A DNA stretch of 32,902 nucleotides. Source: Curtobacterium sp. MCBA15_008. Its GTDB lineage: Bacteria; Actinomycetota; Actinomycetes; Actinomycetales; Microbacteriaceae. Shown here piece by piece: positions 15,431 to 23,500 of this stretch. Position 1 is the first letter of the stretch. Every line of letters starts with the position of its first letter. The notes under the pieces were generated by a model, which saw nothing but the letters and a program-made list of their open reading frames with translations, had not been told where the DNA came from and made no database searches. The stretch is taken from assembly GCF_001865065.1 (NCBI RefSeq), contig NZ_MJGN01000034.1, positions 245,977 through 278,878 on the forward strand, given 5' to 3'. The position numbers and the translations under genes are program-made.

Positions 15431-16480
15431 TCAGTAGGCGAGGGCGCGGTCGACGGCCTCGAGGACGCGGTCGGCGTCCGGCAGGTGCAGGTGCTCCAGC
15501 TTCGACACCGGGAAGGGCACGTCGAACCCGGAGACCCGCAACGGCGGCGCCTGCATCGTGTAGAACGCCTTCTCGGCGACCGTGGCGGCGATCTCGCTGC
15601 CGACGCTCACGAAACCGGACGCTTCTTGCGCGATGACGAGCCGCCCGGTCTTCCGGACCGAGGCGAGCAGCGGCTCCCAGTCGATCGGCGAGATCGAGCG
15701 GAGGTCGATGACCTCGCAGCTGGTGCCCTCGGACTCGGCGAGCTCGGCGGCCTGCATGAGCGTCGCGACCATCGCGCCGTGCCCGACGAGGGTGACCTCG
15801 GTGCCGGTGCGGGCGACGCGGGTGGTGTGCATCGGCACGTGGCCGTCGACGAGGTCGACCGGGCCCTTGGGCCAGTAGCGCGACTTCGGCTCGAGGAAGA
15901 CGACCGGGTCCTTCGAGGCGATCGCCTCTTGGATCATCCAGTAGGCGTCGTTCGGCGTGCTCGGGCTCACCACGCGCAGACCGGGGGTGTGCGCGAAGTA
16001 GGCCTCGGGCGACTCCTGGTGGTGCTCCACGGCGCCGATGTGGCCGCCGTAGGGGATGCGGATGACGACGGGCAGCGACATGTGTGCCGGCAGCCGGTTC
16101 GCCATCTTCGCGAGCTGCGAGGTGATCTGGTCGAAGCCGGGCCACACGAAGCCGTCGAACTGGATCTCCACCACGGGGCGGTAGCCGCGCAGGGCCAGGC
16201 CGATCGCGGTGCCGATGATGCCGGCCTCGGCGAGCGGGGTGTCCCGCACGCGCTCCGGGCCGAACTTGTCCTGCAGGCCCTCGGTGATGCGGAAGACGCC
16301 GCCGAGCTGGCCGATGTCCTCGCCCATCAGCAGGACCTTGTCGTCCGCCTGCATCGCCGCTGCGAGCCCGGCGTTGAGGGCCTTCGCCATCGGCAGGGTC
16401 GGGGTGGGGTCGCTCGGGACCTCGCCGGCGCCCGGGTGGGAGCGCAGCGTGTAGTCGAAGAGCTGCTCGGTGGTGCTCAT
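15431..16480 (-). CDS. bkdB: branched-chain 2-oxo acid dehydrogenase E1 beta
   Basis: A 349-residue transketolase-like beta subunit. Family blocks are clear: [57 protein letters not shown], and [20 protein letters not shown]. It pairs with E1 alpha in a heterotetramer that decarboxylates branched 2-oxo acids on thiamine diphosphate. The ATG overlaps the E1 alpha stop as ATGA. The E2 gene follows after 55 nt with its own ribosome site. Confidence 0.93.
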   Translation of the reverse strand: MSTTEQLFDYTLRSHPGAGEVPSDPTPTLPMAKALNAGLAAAMQADDKVLLMGEDIGQLGGVFRITEGLQDKFGPERVRDTPLAEAGIIGTAIGLALRGYRPVVEIQFDGFVWPGFDQITSQLAKMANRLPAHMSLPVVIRIPYGGHIGAVEHHQESPEAYFAHTPGLRVVSPSTPNDAYWMIQEAIASKDPVVFLEPKSRYWPKGPVDLVDGHVPMHTTRVARTGTEVTLVGHGAMVATLMQAAELAESEGTSCEVIDLRSISPIDWEPLLASVRKTGRLVIAQEASGFVSVGSEIAATVAEKAFYTMQAPPLRVSGFDVPFPVSKLEHLHLPDADRVLEAVDRALAY

Positions 16481-17613
16481 GCGTGGGCGCCCCCTTCGAA
16501 ACCGGCCTCGTACTGTTCGAGCCAGGCCTTCTGCTCGGCGACCAGCGGGTGCGGCTCGCGGTAGACGTTGTCGAACATGACGTCGACGGACGGCGGGGTC
16601 AGCGCCACGGTGCGGCGGCGGACGTCGGCGGCGATGTCCTCGCCCTCTTCGTCGAACGCGGCGAACTGCGCGTCCGTCGCGCCCTTCGAGCGCAGGTACG
16701 CCTCGGAGCGGACGATCGGGTCGCGGCGGACCCAGTCCTCGAGCTCGCCGTCGGCGCGGTACCGGCTCGGGTCGTCCGAGCTCGTGTGCGCACCGATGCG
16801 GTACGTGTCCGCCTCGATGAAGGCCGGACCGTTGCCCCCGCGGGCGTGGTCGGTGGCGACGATGGAGGCCGTGTACGACGCCAGGATGTCGTTGCCGTCG
16901 ATGAGCACGCTCGGGATCCCGAAGCCGCGCGGGCGGTCGACGAGCGGCGTGGGCGACTGCACCGACACCGGGACCGAGATCGCCCAGTGGTTGTTCTGCA
17001 GGAAGAAGACGACGGGCGCCTTGGTCGACGCCGAGAACACGTATGCCTCGTTCACGTCGCCCTGGCTCGTCGCCCCGTCGCCGAAGTACACGATGGAGCA
17101 CGCGTCGCGGTCGGGGTCGCCCGTGCCGACGTCGCCGTCGAGCTTCTGGCCGAGTGCGTAGCCCGTGGCGTGCAGGGTCTGCGAGCCGATCACGAGCGTC
17201 GAGATGTGCGTGTTGCCGCGCTGGTCCGGGTCCCAGCCGCCGTGCGTCTGGCCGCGGTACATCGCGATGATCTCCATCGGCTCGACGCCGCGGTGCATCG
17301 TGACGGCGTGCTCGCGGTACGAGGGGAACACGTGGTCCTGCTCGCGGAGGGCGAAGGCCGAACCCGTCTGGGCGGCTTCCTGCCCGTGGCTCGGGACCCA
17401 GAGGCCGAGTTGACCGGTTCGCTGGAGGTTGTGACCGGCGTGGTCGAACCGACGGGTGAGGACCATGCGGCGGTGCATCGCCAGCAGGGTCTCGTCCGGG
17501 ATCGCCCGCGCGGCGGCGGCGAACTCGGCGTTCTCGTCGGTCTCCACGAACCGGCCCTCGGTGTCGAGGAGCCGGATGGTGGTCGTCGCGGGGGCCGCGG
17601 CGCGGAATGACAT
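16477..17613 (-). CDS. bkdA: branched-chain 2-oxo acid dehydrogenase E1 alpha
   Basis: A 378-residue thiamine-diphosphate enzyme subunit. The ThDP-Mg motif runs from GDG (178-180, in YFGDGATSQGDVNEA) to NN (207-208, in FFLQNNHWAI). The phosphorylation-loop region RIGAHTSSDDPSRYR, typical of branched-chain E1 alpha, is present. The ATG at 17613 is chosen because the family's N-terminal tail begins here and a TACGCT hexamer stands 7 nt before it. No ribosome site is visible, so leaderless initiation is likely. It lies 23 nt behind the aminotransferase gene and is coupled to E1 beta by ATGA. Confidence 0.93.
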   Translation of the reverse strand: MSFRAAAPATTTIRLLDTEGRFVETDENAEFAAAARAIPDETLLAMHRRMVLTRRFDHAGHNLQRTGQLGLWVPSHGQEAAQTGSAFALREQDHVFPSYREHAVTMHRGVEPMEIIAMYRGQTHGGWDPDQRGNTHISTLVIGSQTLHATGYALGQKLDGDVGTGDPDRDACSIVYFGDGATSQGDVNEAYVFSASTKAPVVFFLQNNHWAISVPVSVQSPTPLVDRPRGFGIPSVLIDGNDILASYTASIVATDHARGGNGPAFIEADTYRIGAHTSSDDPSRYRADGELEDWVRRDPIVRSEAYLRSKGATDAQFAAFDEEGEDIAADVRRRTVALTPPSVDVMFDNVYREPHPLVAEQKAWLEQYEAGFEGGAHA

Positions 17614-17620
17614 GCGGGCC

Positions 17621-17626
17621 AGCGTA
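17621..17626 (-). promoter_or_regulatory. -10 hexamer TACGCT of E1 alpha gene
   Basis: TACGCT, the same hexamer as at znuA, is followed by 7 nt and the E1 alpha ATG. It occupies the 23-nt gap after the aminotransferase stop. No good -35 was found, so readthrough from upstream may also supply the mRNA. Confidence 0.5.
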
Positions 17627-17636
17627 GCGGCAGCGA

Positions 17637-18716
17637 CTACCCCGCTGCCTGGAGGTCCCCCACAAGTGCACGGGCGGTTTCGAGGAGCGTTTCCACAGCC
17701 TCGTGCTCGCCGATCGAGATGCGGATGCCCTCGGGTGCGAACGCCCGGACGATGATGCCGGCGCGCTCGAACGCCTCGGCCGCGACCGCGGTGCCCGCGC
17801 CCGTCGGCAGCCACACGAAGTTGCCCTGCGCCTCTGGTACGGGCCAGCCCTGCTCCCGCAGCGACGCGACGATCCGGTCGCGGAGGGCTGCGAGTTCGGC
17901 GACCCGTTCGAGCAGCTCGGTCTCGCGCTCGAGGCTGGCGAGCGCCGCCGCCTGCCCCTGCGCCGTCACCGACAGCGGGATCGCGCAGGCACGTACGGCG
18001 TCGAGCACGTACGCCGGCCCGAAGGCGTAGCCGACACGGAGTCCGGCGAGCCCGTAGGCCTTCGAGAAGGTACGGAGGACGACGAGGTTCGGGTAGCGCT
18101 CGAGCAGCGCGGCACCGCGGACGGCCGTCGGGTCGGTCACGAACTCGGCGTACGCCTCGTCGAGGACGACCAGCACCGAGGACGGCACCGACGCCATGAA
18201 GGCCTCGAACTCGGGGCCGGTCACGATCGGCCCGGTCGGGTTGTTCGGGGTGCAGACGATCACCATGCGGGTGCGGTCGGTCACGGCGGCGGCCATGGCG
18301 TCGAGGTCGTGCCCGCCGTCGGGGCGGTTCGGCACCTGCACGCTCGTGGCGCCGGCGACCGTGACGACGCCGGGGTAGGCCTCGAAGGACCGCCAGGCGT
18401 AGACGATCTCGTCGCCGGGTCCGGAGGTGGCCTTCGCGAGCTCGTGCAGGATCGCGACGCTGCCCGGGGCGACGTGGACCTCGTCGACGGTGAGGCCGAA
18501 GCGGTTCGCGAGCACGGCGCGGACGGCGAGGGCGGTCGCGTCGGGGTAGCGGTTGAACGCGGTCTGGGCCTGCACGGCCTCGACGACGCCGGGGAGCGGC
18601 GGGAACGGGTTCTCGTTGCTCGACAGTTTGAAGGCGTCGGCGGCTGCCTGGCGTCCCTGCTTGTAGGCGGGCAGTACCGCGATCTCGGGCCGGATGTGCA
18701 CGCGCGCGTCAGTCAC
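17637..18716 (-). CDS. HisC-like class I/II aminotransferase (histidinol-phosphate or aromatic/branched-chain)
   Basis: A 359-residue PLP aminotransferase of the HisC branch. The signature includes [21 protein letters not shown], Asp186 (VLDEAYAEF) and the PLP lysine Lys219 in [16 protein letters not shown]. Actinobacterial homologues are called histidinol-phosphate aminotransferase or aromatic aminotransferase (Pat). No his gene is nearby, whereas a branched-chain dehydrogenase follows at once on the same strand. A catabolic transaminase feeding 2-oxo acids to E1 is therefore plausible. The GTG at 18716 follows TACCCT by 6 nt, consistent with a leaderless start. Confidence 0.85.
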   Translation of the reverse strand: MTDARVHIRPEIAVLPAYKQGRQAAADAFKLSSNENPFPPLPGVVEAVQAQTAFNRYPDATALAVRAVLANRFGLTVDEVHVAPGSVAILHELAKATSGPGDEIVYAWRSFEAYPGVVTVAGATSVQVPNRPDGGHDLDAMAAAVTDRTRMVIVCTPNNPTGPIVTGPEFEAFMASVPSSVLVVLDEAYAEFVTDPTAVRGAALLERYPNLVVLRTFSKAYGLAGLRVGYAFGPAYVLDAVRACAIPLSVTAQGQAAALASLERETELLERVAELAALRDRIVASLREQGWPVPEAQGNFVWLPTGAGTAVAAEAFERAGIIVRAFAPEGIRISIGEHEAVETLLETARALVGDLQAAG

Positions 18717-18722
18717 CCCGTC

Positions 18723-18728
18723 AGGGTA
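18723..18728 (-). promoter_or_regulatory. -10 hexamer TACCCT of aminotransferase gene
   Basis: TACCCT (TAnnnT) on minus lies 6 nt before the GTG at 18716, with no ribosome site between. No convincing -35 was seen. It lies in the short divergent region shared with the holin-like gene. Confidence 0.5.
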
Positions 18729-18766
18729 TCTGTCCCCGCACGGCACCCGGAGGGCATCATGGGGGC

Positions 18767-19165
18767 ATGCGATTCCTCGTCCGCCTCGTCGTCAACGCCG
18801 TTGCGCTCTGGCTCACCACGCTCATCGTGAGCGGCGTCTCCGTCACCCCGTTCGGCGACGGCGGCACCCTCGCCGCCGTGCTGACCTACCTGCTCGTGGC
18901 GTTCGTGTTCGGTCTCGTGAACGCGGTCATCGGCACGCTCATCCGGATCGTGGCGTTCCCGCTCTACATCCTGACGCTCGGGCTCATCTCGTTCGTCGTG
19001 AACGCGATCCTCCTGCTCATCGTCGCGGGCATCTCCTCCGCCTTCGGGTTCGGGCTCGACGTGGAGTCCTTCGGCTGGGGCATCGTCGGCGCCTTCGTGC
19101 TCGCCGTCCTCGCCTGGCTGATCGGGCTCTTCACCCGCCCGGTGCTCAACCGTCAGCGCGCGTGA
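18767..19165 (+). CDS. phage-holin-family (type IV-like) membrane protein
   Basis: A 132-residue protein with four hydrophobic helices (about 4-24, 33-58, 64-86, 100-120). The pattern [21 protein letters not shown] is typical of the housekeeping 'phage holin family' proteins found across actinobacteria. There is no phage context. Start signals are ambiguous: GGAGGG lies 12 nt upstream, and CATCAT lies 6 nt upstream in the leaderless position. Its stop overlaps a GTG in frame with the phosphatase gene, but that frame is probably not the true start. Confidence 0.82.
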   Translation: MRFLVRLVVNAVALWLTTLIVSGVSVTPFGDGGTLAAVLTYLLVAFVFGLVNAVIGTLIRIVAFPLYILTLGLISFVVNAILLLIVAGISSAFGFGLDVESFGWGIVGAFVLAVLAWLIGLFTRPVLNRQRA

Positions 19166-19189
19166 CGCGAGCCGACGACGCGACCGGCG

Positions 19190-19204
19190 CCGCGCCTCCA
19201 GTCC
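19190..19204 (-). repeat. dispersed motif GGACTGGAGGCGCGG, copy 2
   Basis: This is an exact 15-base match, on the minus strand, to the motif at 1805-1819 and 31467-31481. It lies in the 128-nt gap between the holin-like and phosphatase genes. This argues that the gap is spacer and not an N-terminal extension of the phosphatase. Confidence 0.55.
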
Positions 19205-19211
19205 GGACGAC

Positions 19212-19247
19212 GGACGCGACGCCGGACGCGACGCCGGACGCGACGGA
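19212..19247 (+). repeat. 12-bp tandem repeat, three units
   Basis: GGACGCGACGCC is repeated at 19212-19223 and 19224-19235, with a third unit differing in the last two bases at 19236-19247. It is in the spacer before the phosphatase gene. If translated it would give ATPD repeats. Confidence 0.7.
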
Positions 19248-19293
19248 GGGGACGACCGTCGCGGACGCCCCCGCGCTGCGCCATGATGTCCCC

Positions 19294-19806
19294 ATGACCA
19301 CGGACGCCGACGCCCCGTTCCGTGTCTCGTTCGTCTGCAGCGGCAACATCTGCCGCTCCCCGATGGCCGGCATCGTGTTCGCGCAGCTCGCCGCCGACGC
19401 CGGCATGGCCGAGCGCTTCCAGGTCGAGTCCGCCGGCACCGGCGACTGGCACGTCGGTGAACCCGCCGACGAGCGCACGATCGCAGCACTCGCGGCGCGC
19501 GGATACGATGGCAGCAGGCATCGCGCCCGTCAGTTCGACCCGGACCGGTTCCCGGACCTCGACCTGGTGGTCGCACTCGACCGCTCCCACGAACGCATCC
19601 TGCGCTCGTGGGCCCCGACCATGGACGACGCCGCGAAGGTGACGCTCCTGTTGCGGTACGACGACGCCTGGCCCCAGCAGACCGACGTACCGGACCCGTA
19701 CTACGCGGACCGGCACGAGTTCGACCGAGTGCTCTCGACCGTCGAACGGGCATGCCGGGCGCTCTTCCGCCAACTCGAGCCGGCCGTCCGTCAGGGAGCC
19801 CCATGA
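19294..19806 (+). CDS. low molecular weight protein-tyrosine phosphatase
   Basis: A 170-residue cytoplasmic tyrosine phosphatase. The P-loop is Cys15-x5-Arg21 in VCSGNICRSP, and the general-acid loop is DPYY near the C-terminus. In actinobacteria such enzymes counter tyrosine kinases or act on capsule regulators; no kinase gene lies here. I use the ATG at 19294 because the domain begins nine residues later and CATGAT stands 6 nt before it. A GTG at 19162 overlapping the previous stop would add 44 residues of Ala/Thr/Pro-rich spacer translation. Its stop overlaps the purB start as ATGA. Confidence 0.9.
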   Translation: MTTDADAPFRVSFVCSGNICRSPMAGIVFAQLAADAGMAERFQVESAGTGDWHVGEPADERTIAALAARGYDGSRHRARQFDPDRFPDLDLVVALDRSHERILRSWAPTMDDAAKVTLLLRYDDAWPQQTDVPDPYYADRHEFDRVLSTVERACRALFRQLEPAVRQGAP

Positions 19807-21188
19807 CCCCCCTTCCCCCGCAGCCGATCAGCCCGCTCGACGGGCGCTACTACCCGATCGTGCACACGGTGGGCGAGCACCTCTCCGAGGCCGGCCTCAA
19901 CCGCGCGCGCATCGTGGTCGAGGTCGAGTGGCTCATCTTCCTGACCGACCACGCGATGTTCACCACGTCGCCGCTCAGCGTCGACGACAAGGCCGCGCTC
20001 CGCCGGGTCGTCGAGACGTTCGGGCAGGACCAGATCGCCGAACTCGCCGAGATCGAGGCGACGACCCGCCACGACGTCAAGGCGGTCGAGTACTTCGTCC
20101 GTCGTCGGCTGTCGGAGCTCGGGCTCGACGCGATCGCCGAGCTCACCCACTTCGCCGCGACGAGCGAGGACGTGAACAACCTGTCGTACGCGCTGACCGT
20201 GCGGGACACCGTCGAGCAGGTCTGGCTGCCGGCGTTCAAGGCGGTGCTCGGCGTGCTGCGCGCCATGGCCGACGAACTGAAGAGCGTCCCGATGCTCTCC
20301 CACACGCACGGCCAGCCCGCGACCCCGACCACACTCGGCAAGGAGCTCGCGGTCGTCGTCTACCGCCTCGAGCGCGTCCTGGCGCAGATCGAGGGCGGCG
20401 AGTACCTCGGCAAGTTCTCCGGGGCGACCGGCACGTTCTCGGCGCACCTCGCCGCCGACCCCGAGGCCGACTGGCCCGCGCTTTCCCGCGAGTTCGTCGA
20501 GGGCCTCGGCCTGAACTGGAACCCGCTGACGACGCAGATCGAGTCGCACGACTGGCAGGCCGAGCTGTACGACCGGGTCCGCCACGCGAACCGGATCCTG
20601 CACAACCTGGCAACGGACGTGTGGACCTACATCTCGATGGGGTACTTCACGCAAATCCCCGTCGCGGGTGCCACCGGGTCGTCGACGATGCCGCACAAGA
20701 TCAACCCCATCCGGTTCGAGAACGCCGAGGCGAACCTCGAGATCTCGTCGGCGCTGTTCTCCACGCTGTCCGAGACCCTCGTGACGTCGCGGCTCCAGCG
20801 GGACCTCACCGACTCGACCACGCAGCGGAACATCGGCGTCGCGTTCGGGCACTCGCTGCTCGCGCTCGACAACCTCCGCCGTGGACTGGGCGAAGTCTCG
20901 GTGAACGAGGCCCGGCTCGCCGAGGACCTCGACCACAACTGGGAGGTGCTCGCCGAGGCCATCCAGACGGTCATCCGCGCCGAGGTCACCGCCGGGCAGT
21001 CGAACATCGAGGACCCGTACGCGATGCTCAAGGAGCTCACGCGCGGCAAGCGGATCGGGCAGGCGGACCTCGTCGCGTTCGTGAACGGCCTGGACATCTC
21101 GTCCGGGGCGAAGGCGCGGCTGACGAACCTGACGCCGGCGACGTACACGGGGCTGGCGGACGAGCTGGTCGACCACCTCGACGTCTGA
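19803..21188 (+). CDS. purB: adenylosuccinate lyase PurB
   Basis: A 461-residue lyase of purine synthesis. It splits SAICAR to AICAR and adenylosuccinate to AMP in the cytosol. The family signature GSSTMPHKINPIRFENAEAN holds the flexible catalytic-Ser loop, and THGQPATPTTLGKE and ATSEDVNN are the other active-site blocks. The start ISPLDGRYY and the length match the Escherichia coli-type PurB of about 456 residues. ATGA overlap with the phosphatase gene implies co-translation. Confidence 0.96.
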   Translation: MTPLPPQPISPLDGRYYPIVHTVGEHLSEAGLNRARIVVEVEWLIFLTDHAMFTTSPLSVDDKAALRRVVETFGQDQIAELAEIEATTRHDVKAVEYFVRRRLSELGLDAIAELTHFAATSEDVNNLSYALTVRDTVEQVWLPAFKAVLGVLRAMADELKSVPMLSHTHGQPATPTTLGKELAVVVYRLERVLAQIEGGEYLGKFSGATGTFSAHLAADPEADWPALSREFVEGLGLNWNPLTTQIESHDWQAELYDRVRHANRILHNLATDVWTYISMGYFTQIPVAGATGSSTMPHKINPIRFENAEANLEISSALFSTLSETLVTSRLQRDLTDSTTQRNIGVAFGHSLLALDNLRRGLGEVSVNEARLAEDLDHNWEVLAEAIQTVIRAEVTAGQSNIEDPYAMLKELTRGKRIGQADLVAFVNGLDISSGAKARLTNLTPATYTGLADELVDHLDV

Positions 21189-21256
21189 GCGCTCACGCCC
21201 CCTCGCACTGCGCGGGACTGCGCCGGGCTGCCACTGCCACGGGCGCCGACGTTTCC

Positions 21257-21275
21257 GGACGTTCACGTGACGTCC
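21257..21275. promoter_or_regulatory. inverted repeat overlapping -35 of the secreted-protein gene
   Basis: GGACGT-T-CACGTG-ACGTCC forms a near-perfect palindrome with a CACGTG core. It covers the -35 hexamer GTGACG (21267-21272), so it is placed to act as an operator. The regulator is unknown. Confidence 0.5.
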
Positions 21276-21295
21276 GACGCTTCCTCACGTAGGCT
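21267..21295 (+). promoter_or_regulatory. promoter of secreted-protein gene (GTGACG-17-TAGGCT)
   Basis: A -35 GTGACG (21267-21272) is followed by a 17-bp spacer and a -10 TAGGCT (21290-21295). This predicts an untranslated leader of about 88 nt before the ATG at 21390. The leader contains a GCACCC/GGGTGC hairpin (about 21352-21368) shortly before the ribosome site. In the 201-nt gap after purB, no strong terminator was seen. Confidence 0.6.
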
Positions 21296-21389
21296 CACGA
21301 CGGACGCTGGGGGGACCGCGACGACGCGGAGCACGGAACCGGGTCTGCGCTGCACCCCGCTCGGGTGCTCGAACCGGAAGAACCCATCC

Positions 21390-22508
21390 ATGCGCCGTAC
21401 CACCATCGCCACCGCCGCCGCGGTGACCGCGCTCGCAGCCGCGCTCGTCGCCCTCCCGGGCGTCGCGACGGCCGAGAACGCCCCGGCCCCGACGCCCACC
21501 GCGTCCCAGCAGTCCATCACGGGCACCGCGGGCGAGGGCACCGCAGCGAAGGCCTCGCCCGAGAGCCGTGCCGCGACGCCGGCCGGCACCGAGTGGGTCA
21601 CCGCGGACGACCTCACCACCTGGACGACCGGGAGCTTCCCGGCGACCTGGTTCACCACGGGCGGCACGCCCACGTTCGGCGCGAGCGGTGTGACGCTGCC
21701 GATGAACACGCTCCTCGCACACGTCACGACCGGCAGCGCCGCGACCGACCTCACCGACGTCCGCAGCACGGTGAAGGCATCGCAGGACGGCCTCGGTCTC
21801 GGCACCGCCGACCTCATCGCCACCGGCGACGCGCGGTACGCGCTGGTGGTCGACGCCGCTGGTTCGCCCGACAACACCCCGGGCGACGGCATCGTCCTCA
21901 CCACCTCGGCCACCGGCCCCACCGCCGTCGACGGCACCTGGACCGCCAGCCTCCCGGTCGGCACCATCGCGGCCGGCACCCCGGCGACCCTCGCCGCCTT
22001 CCAGGCCCAGTTCGCCGCGACCGCGCCGGACGCCACGATCAACGCGTACGGCGCGCTGACGATCACCGCGACCGGCACGGTCACGGGGATCTCGCGGAAC
22101 AGCGACAACACCTACTTCACCCCCGAGCCGACCGGCACGCTGCGCGTCCCGACCCCGACCACGCAGTCGTCGCTCCGCGACCCGGGCGTACAGTTCACCG
22201 CGACCGGCTTCCTGCCGGGTGAGAAGGTCCAGCCCGCGGTCCTGCTGCAGGACCTCGAGTACCTCCCCGCCGACCAGGTCTTCACCGCCGACGCGGACGG
22301 CAACGTCTCCGGAACCGCCACGTTCAGCGCCGACATCCCGGCCGGTGACGTCGTCATCACCCTGAGCGGTGCCGACAGCGGCATCCTGGTCAGCTTCGCC
22401 GTGACGGTCGTGGCCGACCCGACGACGCCGGGCACCGACCCCACCCCGGTGGACGACCCGGCCCCCGTCGCGGTCCCCGTTCCGGGCAACGCGGCCTTCA
22501 CCGGCTGA
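21390..22508 (+). CDS. secreted protein of unknown function
   Basis: A 372-residue exported protein. A Sec signal peptide (MRRTTIATAAAVTALAAALVALPGVATA) is predicted to be cut after Ala28. The mature part is rich in Thr, Ala, Pro and Gly with few charges. Residues about 255-345 look like an Ig-like or bacterial surface domain (DPGVQFTATGFLPGEKVQPAVL... TATFSADIPAGDVVITLSG). The C-terminus is a Thr/Pro/Asp spacer ending in NAAFTG, with no LPXTG or membrane anchor, so it is probably released or held non-covalently. GGAAG about 10 nt upstream supports the start. Similar proteins in Microbacteriaceae are uncharacterised surface proteins; I cannot assign a function. Confidence 0.78.
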   Translation: MRRTTIATAAAVTALAAALVALPGVATAENAPAPTPTASQQSITGTAGEGTAAKASPESRAATPAGTEWVTADDLTTWTTGSFPATWFTTGGTPTFGASGVTLPMNTLLAHVTTGSAATDLTDVRSTVKASQDGLGLGTADLIATGDARYALVVDAAGSPDNTPGDGIVLTTSATGPTAVDGTWTASLPVGTIAAGTPATLAAFQAQFAATAPDATINAYGALTITATGTVTGISRNSDNTYFTPEPTGTLRVPTPTTQSSLRDPGVQFTATGFLPGEKVQPAVLLQDLEYLPADQVFTADADGNVSGTATFSADIPAGDVVITLSGADSGILVSFAVTVVADPTTPGTDPTPVDDPAPVAVPVPGNAAFTG

Positions 22509-22546
22509 TCGACAGCACCGACCGACCTGACGCCCACCGCGGCGTC

Positions 22547-22583
22547 CGACGGCGCCCGGCCAGTTCCACGCCGGGCGCCGTCG
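22547..22583 (+). terminator. terminator of secreted-protein gene
   Basis: A perfect 14-bp stem (CGACGGCGCCCGGC and its complement) with a 9-base loop lies 38 nt after the stop and before the ribosome site of the next gene. Confidence 0.8.
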
Positions 22584-22609
22584 CCACGTCCGAACCGAGG
22601 AGCCGCACC

Positions 22610-23437
22610 GTGCCCCGACCGTCGTCGTCACGCCTCCGCCCCGGGGTGCTCGCCGCCGTCGTGGCGATCGCCGTCGCTGCGGTGATCGTCGTCCTGGCGA
22701 TGCGGCCGTGGTCGGCTCCGGTCGCCGCGCCGACCTCGACGCCCTCGTCGATCGCCTCGAGCACGCCGACGCCCAGTGCGACCCGGGGACCGACCCCGAC
22801 TCCGACACCGACGCCGGGGAGCGCTCCGGTGGACGCGGTGCACGCGCCGGCGACGTCGACGGTCGCTGCGGTCCGCGGCGCGTCGATCGCGGTGCACGCC
22901 GGCCCCGGTCGCGCGGTCACGACGACCCTGACGAACCCCCAGGCCTCCGGCGCTCCGCTGGTGTTCCTCGTGGTGGCGCAGCAGGACGGGTGGGTGCAGG
23001 TGCAACTCGCGCAGCGTCCGAACGGCAGCACCGGCTGGGTGGAGAAGGCGTCCGTCGACCTGTCCGCCGACCCGTACGCGATCGTGGTCACGACGTCGAC
23101 CAACACCCTCGAGCTCTACAAGGCCGGCACGGTCGTCGACCGTTACCCCGTCGCGACCGGTACCGGCGGCACACCGACCCCGACGGGGCACTTCGCGTTG
23201 ACGGAGCTGCTGGCGCCGACGAACGCCGGGTACGGCCCGTACGCGTACGGCACGACCGCGTTCTCCGACGTGCTGAACTCGTTCGGCGGCGGTCCGGGGC
23301 AGATCGGGCTGCACGGCACCGACGACTCGTCGAGCATCGGGACCGACTCGTCGCACGGCTGCGTCCGCATGCACAACGCCGACATCAGCGCGCTCGCGAA
23401 GCTGCTGCCGCTCGGCACACCGATCCAGGTGCGCTGA
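22610..23437 (+). CDS. L,D-transpeptidase (YkuD) with SH3-like domain
   Basis: A 275-residue cell-wall enzyme that makes 3-3 cross-links in peptidoglycan or attaches proteins to it. An N-terminal signal anchor (about 11-31) is followed by a Ser/Thr/Pro spacer (38-80), an SH3b-like segment (about 85-148) and the YkuD domain (about 155-275). The catalytic motif HGTDDSSSIGTDSSHGCVRM contains His235, His249 and nucleophile Cys251. The GTG start has a GAGGAG ribosome site. It follows the secreted protein gene but a strong terminator lies between them. Confidence 0.93.
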   Translation: MPRPSSSRLRPGVLAAVVAIAVAAVIVVLAMRPWSAPVAAPTSTPSSIASSTPTPSATRGPTPTPTPTPGSAPVDAVHAPATSTVAAVRGASIAVHAGPGRAVTTTLTNPQASGAPLVFLVVAQQDGWVQVQLAQRPNGSTGWVEKASVDLSADPYAIVVTTSTNTLELYKAGTVVDRYPVATGTGGTPTPTGHFALTELLAPTNAGYGPYAYGTTAFSDVLNSFGGGPGQIGLHGTDDSSSIGTDSSHGCVRMHNADISALAKLLPLGTPIQVR

Positions 23438-23453
23438 CCGGTCCGGGGATCCG

Positions 23454-23500
23454 GCCTGGAGGCGCGGGGCGGCCCCGCCGCGCACCGCACCACCTCAGGC
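23454..23500. terminator. bidirectional terminator-like hairpin
   Basis: GCCTGGAGG ... CCTCAGGC forms an outer stem around an inner G+C-rich stem (GCGCGG/CCGCGC). It lies between the convergent transpeptidase and LysR genes and includes CTGGAGGCGCGG, the core of the dispersed 15-mer family. Confidence 0.6.

Noticed and set aside
17637..18716. Firm assignment as hisC
   Set aside because: The family includes aromatic and branched-chain transaminases, and no histidine biosynthesis gene is in the window.
18767..19165. Holin as a sign of a prophage
   Set aside because: The protein belongs to a chromosomal family common in actinobacteria, and no phage gene, integrase or attachment site is nearby.
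19162..19293. GTGA-coupled extension of the tyrosine phosphatase
   Set aside because: It would encode 44 Ala/Thr/Pro residues from a 12-bp tandem repeat and a copy of the dispersed 15-mer. The ATG at 19294 has a -10-like hexamer at leaderless spacing.
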